The notes beneath the pieces are model-generated. The model was not told the origin of the DNA. It was given only the letters and a program-made list of their open reading frames with translations, and made no database searches. From NCBI RefSeq assembly GCF_963678975.1, contig NC_089275.1, positions 20,976,467 to 21,040,466 of the forward strand: DNA of 64,000 nucleotides, given 5' to 3'. A program made the translations under genes and the position numbers. Below, in pieces: positions 59,647 to 64,000 of the stretch. This stretch comes from Dysidea avara (Eukaryota; Porifera; Demospongiae; Dictyoceratida; Dysideidae). Numbering within the stretch: the first letter of the stretch is position 1; the number at the start of each line of letters is the position of its first letter.

Positions 59647-62600
59647 TCAAGGACGAATGACTTGCAGGCGATCATTTCCACTCTCAGTGACATAAATAGT
59701 TCCATTACTGCTTACAGCTATACCCTGTATATAACAAAATTCTCCAACTTTGTTTCCTATTTCCCCAAACATGAAAGTCTTTCGTGGATTGAATGTATGG
59801 ACGACCACTTTGTTCTCAGCATCATCACTTACTATTATACAGTCATCAGGGGTGATAGCGATAGCCAATGGCTTACCAGTGCAGTTAATTTTAGAAATAA
59901 ATCGGCCATTTTCATAGTACATTTTGATACAACTCTCAGAACTCCAATCGGTCACAAATACATGGTCACGTTTGCTTATGGAAATATCACAGGGATTGTG
60001 CACATATCCTGGACCTTCATTGCCAAATTTGTAGGAAAATTCATCTTGCTCATCAAAGACTTGTATACGGTGATTATCACGATCTGCAACAAAAAGCAAA
60101 CCTTTTGAACTAAAGCATAATCCCTGAGGTCTGATGAATTGGCCATCTTCTGAACCAGCTGAACCAAGCTTGGATAGGTAGTCTCCTTCTAGAGAGAATT
60201 TCTTTACCACATGTTCCTCGTCTTCGCTGACTGCTATGGCATTGTGACTTACAGCCACACCTACAGGATTGTTCAGTTTATCATCTCCATGTCCTTGACC
60301 AAATGTGTGAATAAGAGACAGATTTTGGTCTAGTATAATTCCTTCACGGTTAAGTGCATCAACTATTACAACTTCATCATTGAGACCAACACAAATACCA
60401 ACTGGACGTTCAAACTTCTTCCCACCATAATGTGTAACTAGTTGGCAATTCCTTTTATGCAATTTTGATACATCTCTTAGAAGGGCTACCGACACACTGT
60501 AAAGGACAAATTGTACTAAATACATACACATGTGCATGGTCCTGGAAGCAGTAAAGAAGCATGAAACATGTGTTTGATTAGAAAAAAGTAATGAAAAAGG
60601 AGGTTATCTATATCTACAAGGACAGTAACCCAATAGGCAACTTTTCATATCATTTTGATTTTCAAAAACTTAAAATTCCTAATTTTTCCTTTTTGCTTGT
60701 TTGTTTAATTTTTGGTAACAAAGTGGCCATCCTGCTTTGTTTTCAGCTATGTTCAGCCTGTTACACAACATGTTCAGCCTGTTACACAACATGTTCAGCC
60801 TGTTACACAACACGTTCACCCTGTTACACAACATGTTCACATGGTTACACAACATGTTCACCCTGTTACACCAGTGTTGAAACCGGGTCGGGTCATCCGG
60901 GTCACATTTTCTCCGGGTCATCCGGGTCTGACCCGGTTTACAATTTATCCGGGTCTGACCCGGATTGGATCACGTGAGAAACGAAATTGTTCGTTTGACG
61001 ATGTGGAAACTTTCAACACGAATCGAACGCTCAAAATGTAGACTCGTTCGCTCGCTCGAGACTAGCCGAAACACGTCTCGGCTTTAATTAATCCGGGTCA
61101 CATCCGGGTCAGTAGGTCATCCGGGTCAGCAGTAGTGACCCAGTTTCAACATTGTGTTATACAACATGTTCAGCCTGTTACATAGCATTATACAAACAAA
61201 GAACAGCACGAGAAGCGTCTCTGCAATCAGTTCAGTCACTGTGGAAGTGTGGATGATAAACGTGGTAGCTATAAGGCACTAGCCATCATGAACACACCTT
61301 GTACTGTCAGTGAAAAGAAATGGGACAAAACTAAGTCCATGATGTGTGCATTGTATGTACTGCATGTGGTATGCCAAAGGCACCTGTCAGTTGAAGCAAT
61401 GTCTAGCAGTACAAAATCAAGCCTGTATATAGCCTTTGAGTTACACTTGAATGTCTGAAGGCATTAGTAAGTTATTCAGTTAGGCAGCAGAAAATTCCAC
61501 TTAATAAAATAAAAATTAGCAACTTACTGGTAACATTTTAGTCACACTGGTCTGGAAGGCATTGACTATACCTAAACAATACTTCCAAGGTACCATGAAG
61601 GTTGGTTTCTGGTTAATGCTATTTAGTGAGAATATGCAAACCTAATATACAGTAGTTGCACGATAATAAAACTTACTGGAAAGGGCTACCCAATATGGGT
61701 ACTCCTCCTGCATGTACTGAGACTGTGTGATCACCTCCAATTTTGGGAGTATAGGACACCTCATAGCAACCATCTGAGAGCTCTTGTACTTTAGCACTTG
61801 TGGTCAGTCGGTTCATGTTGTAATACTGTACCTGAACATCTAGCTGACTGGAAATTCCAGTGAGTGCATTGTTACCAGCATCTTTTAACACAACTGAAAA
61901 TGTATTGGTTGCATTTAGTGGAATTCTTTGCTTTACACTTTTCATTATGCAGTTTTCTGGGCTTACAAATGTTCCTAAAAGCTTAATAAATTTCAATATT
62001 TTCTCTTGACCGTAAAAATTGAGTTCTGGTTGTTCTTTAGTAATTGGTCTAAGTGTTTCCCTATTCTTTTCGGCCTTCAATTGAGAACATCTCTCCTGCA
62101 TAGTGGCTTTCATAGACAATATATCTTGCTTAGTACCTTCATGAAGTTTTTTCTTTGTAAAATTATTGCAACTTTGTAATTTGTAAGACAAACTAAGAAG
62201 CTCACTTTTTTGTGTTTGTAAATACTTTTCACGTCGCTCTCCATCTTCATTGATATCATCTTGTAGCTGTTTTCTTCGCTGACTTAGAGTAGTTTGAATA
62301 CTATCAAAAGTTTCATTCAATTTGTGGAGGTTTTCTTCCTTAGAGCTCTTCACTTTCAAACACTTTCTTTCAATAGAATCAATGGCTGCCGTAAGTTCTT
62401 CAACCTGTTGTTCAATGCCTGAAAGAATGTTCTCCAAGGTCCTCTTCTCATTGTAGATCAAAGCATCGTCAATCTGTATACAGTTATGACCTGCATGTCT
62501 ATCAGTGGTACATTCTTCACAGACTAGTTTACCGTCCCATTTGCAGTATAAACTAAGTGGTTTTGTGGGATGGGCGGTGCACATTTCATCAAGCTCTGGA

Positions 62601-63067
62601 ACAACAGTTGGTATATCACCTGCACAGTTTCTCATGTCCTCTAGTAGTGATATGTTGTGTTCTTTGGTGACAACAGCACGTCTGTGTGCACTTAAACACT
62701 CCTTACAAAGTAGCTTACGACATTCAATACAAAAGGCGTGGGCGGCGCCTTCTGCGCAAACATGGCATGTTGGTTTGGCGTCCTTACTCAACATTTCAAC
62801 CATTCTCACAGTAGATACATCTGTAATAAGATCTTCCACTTTAGATGGCACGGCTACTATTTCTTTACAATCCTGACATTGAAACTTCTTGCTGTTGCTA
62901 TTATAAATGGCCGAAGTGAAACTCCGGGAGTCTAGCTCCTGCCGCAGACATTCGGCGCAAATTAGATGGAGACAAGTAAGTATTTTCGGGTTGGTAAACA
63001 GTTTTGCGCACTTTTTACAGGTCAGTTTTTGAACCAAATCATCCCAAAGCGACTCGGAACTTGACAT
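59647..63067 (-). CDS. TRIM-NHL protein B (exon 1 61677-63067; exon 2 59647-60496)
   Basis: Encodes about 746 aa. Exon 1 ends ...LGSPF plus two bases before GTAAGT; exon 2 begins after TTTACAG with one base, giving GSPFHVSVALLRDVSKL, a proper filamin-repeat ending. Domains: RING (CKKC ... CLHLICAEC ... CQDC, so the last pair lacks the usual Pro), B-box 1 (CHVCAEGAAHAFC), B-box 2 (CTAHPTKPLSLYC), coiled coil, filamin repeat and NHL repeats (VADRDNHRIQVF and VTESGNDRLQV). A close paralogue of A on the same strand, about 1.1 kb from its upstream element, so a tandem duplication. The 1.2-kb intron holds a minisatellite and a hAT-like MITE. Likely a ubiquitin ligase or post-transcriptional regulator, by family. 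Confidence 0.92.
60750..60871. repeat. Minisatellite, 21-bp unit, interrupted by a MITE
   Basis: Units CATGTTCAGCCTGTTACACAA are repeated about six times, with C/A changes (TTCACC, TTCACATGG). After the element at 60872-61154, one more unit and a partial follow (61155-61190), showing that the array existed before the insertion. It lies in the intron of TRIM-NHL B. Confidence 0.85.
60872..61154. mobile_element. hAT-like MITE, CCGGGTC-repeat body
   Basis: A 283-bp element. The left end is CAGTGTTGAAACCGGGTC and the right end on the other strand is CAATGTTGAAACTGGGTC. The flanks TGTTACAC and TGTTATAC form an 8-bp duplication with one difference. At least eight TCCGGGTC/GACCCGG boxes lie inside, GC-rich against an AT-rich background. 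Confidence 0.88.
61155..61676 (-). other. Rest of the TRIM-NHL B intron
   Basis: Intronic sequence, apart from the last minisatellite units at its start. No gene or terminal repeat seen. Confidence 0.4.
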
Positions 63068-63125
63068 TTTTGCTGCCTGGCAAAATCATGTGACCAAAGC
63101 CGGATTACGGATAATACCGGTATAT

Positions 63126-63160
63126 CAAGAGTTATAATAACCCTCCCCTATTAACTCTTG
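63126..63160. mobile_element. 35-bp CAAGAGTT-family mini-element
   Basis: Begins CAAGAGTTATAATA and ends TATTAACTCTTG, the inverted ends with only a CCCTCCCC-type core between them. It is flanked by an exact 7-bp duplication GGTATAT (63119-63125 and 63161-63167). Same end type and duplication length as 11643-11969 and 20878-20956. It lies 59 bp upstream of the TRIM-NHL B start codon. Confidence 0.75.
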
Positions 63161-63229
63161 GGTATATTTCGGCCATAAAAAGCTGCGAACAAAGCTAGCT
63201 TGTTGTATGAATTGCAGAATGGGAATTCC

Positions 63230-63915
63230 AATTGCAAGCAGCAGTATAATTGGCCTCATACCTAGACTGCATGCTTCAGTATACATCCAACCAGCACAAC
63301 CTGTCAGGGACCGGGTTATGATTGATCAAGATCTTAAGTTTCAAAAGAACACTTCACTTGTAACCAACAAAGCAAATCACATACTTGGGTTGATTAAAAG
63401 AAGTTTTTCTTATTTAGACTGACGTGTTGGTTTGTCTATCTATGGTATGTCCAGGGAGTATGGTAATGTAACCCCACTATATACCTATTAGGCCAAAAGA
63501 AAGTTGGAACAATTCAATGTAAAGCAACCAAATTGATGACTATATGGCACAAGACTCACAGAATTAACTGTTTCCTTCACTTAGCTGGCTAATTATTGTC
63601 GTCAGCATGGTGACATGATACTTCTATATCAGATTTTAGTGGATATCAATGTAGCTAAATGATTTTTTTGCTCAGTCACCAGGAAATACCAGAGGACATC
63701 ATTTAGAAATTTACAAGTGCCATTCTTGATTGCTAATATGTAACTTTTTTTTCTCATCGTGTAGTGAATTCTTGGAACAGTTTACCGCAGCATATATTAT
63801 CGAGGCATGCTCATTGAACAACTTCAAGTCAGTGCTGGATATGCATTGGACTAATATTTCTATCATGATTTGGTGTACAGGCTATTTTAGCCTCTTTGCC
63901 AAAAATAAATAAAAT
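63230..63915 (+). mobile_element. LINE reverse transcriptase C-terminal fragment
   Basis: 63315-63420 encodes VMIDQDLKFQKNTSLVTNKA, then NHILGLIKRSFSYLD, a typical late reverse-transcriptase block. Downstream, other frames give LTELTVSFT-like and VVNSWNSLPQHIIEACSLNN-like segments with in-frame stops between. Several frame changes, so a dead 5'-truncated copy. It is followed by AAAATAAATAAAATT near 63901. Confidence 0.8.
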
Positions 63916-64000
63916 TATACTGCTGGAGGGACCACCCGATCAAGGGGGATTTAGAGGGATGCTTGGGGGCTGAAGTACCCCTCCAAAATTTTACTGTGTC
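63916..64000. other. Start of another dispersed repeat
   Basis: A G-rich GAGGGACCACCCGATCAAGG...GCTTGGGGGCTGAAGTACCC stretch resembles the GGATCCAGGGGGCTTTGGG...GAAGCCCCC stretch near 27016-27060. It is cut by the window end. Confidence 0.4.

Noticed and set aside
60679-60977. Repetitive Cys-rich peptides
   Set aside because: Frames created by the 21-bp minisatellite on both strands; they stop at the MITE and have no start context.
1-64000. LTR retroelements, retroviral or Polinton-type elements
   Set aside because: No long direct terminal repeats, protease/integrase, capsid or protein-primed polymerase motifs were recognised; reverse transcriptase pieces are all LINE-type.
1-64000. tRNA or rRNA genes
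   Set aside because: No convincing GGTTCGAATCC-type B box with a matching A box, and no rRNA core sequence, was seen by eye; a covariance-model scan would be needed to exclude them.

Overview
The window is AT-rich metazoan DNA with canonical GT-AG introns and no bacterial gene organisation. Its host genes are expanded RING proteins (a TRAF with a decayed copy, and two TRIM-NHL paralogues) plus a JARID2-like gene. They sit in dense, mostly non-autonomous DNA transposons and LINE remains. An early-branching animal, most likely a demosponge, fits best. This is inference from gene style and short introns, not from a species-specific marker.

Layout. 1-3285 (+): the 3' part of a multi-exon gene joining a MULE-type transposase end, a SWIM zinc finger, a PHD finger and a protease-like tail. 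4620-5420: LINE reverse transcriptase remains. 7724-8952 (-): decayed TRAF copy; 13360-14664 (-): intact TRAF gene. 15-27 kb: a gene-free belt of miniature elements, palindromes and nested foldback elements. 27567-31714: a complete-looking TTAA-flanked transposon with a single-exon 870-aa transposase. 31.7-41 kb: foldbacks, minisatellites, LINE pieces and MITEs. 41248-42231 (-): a gene resembling only the N-terminal part of JARID2. 45368-63067 (-): two TRIM-NHL genes of about 745 aa, each with one phase-2 intron at the same place; one intron is 1.2 kb and the other 10.9 kb. A LINE fragment closes the window.

The most striking pattern is in the repeats. Seven elements with 8-bp target duplications (hAT-like) have bodies built from repeats of a short motif that also lies just inside their terminal repeats. 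The motif differs by family: GTACTT, AAATAC, GTTAC, CCGATATA, AGCATAATAGG and CCGGGTC. A parallel group with TA flanks and CCGTATA-like ends behaves in a similar way. A third group of long foldbacks has 9-bp duplications and ATTCAGTGGA-type ends. A fourth family has CAAGAGTT ends, 7-bp duplications and copies as short as 35 bp. Independently, a motif of about 28 bp (core CTGTTCTATTAGAG) occurs about 20 times in both orientations.

The TRAF and TRIM-NHL products are probably signalling adaptors, ubiquitin ligases or RNA-binding regulators. The JARID2-like protein is probably chromatin-associated. Nothing in the sequence shows that they act in one pathway.
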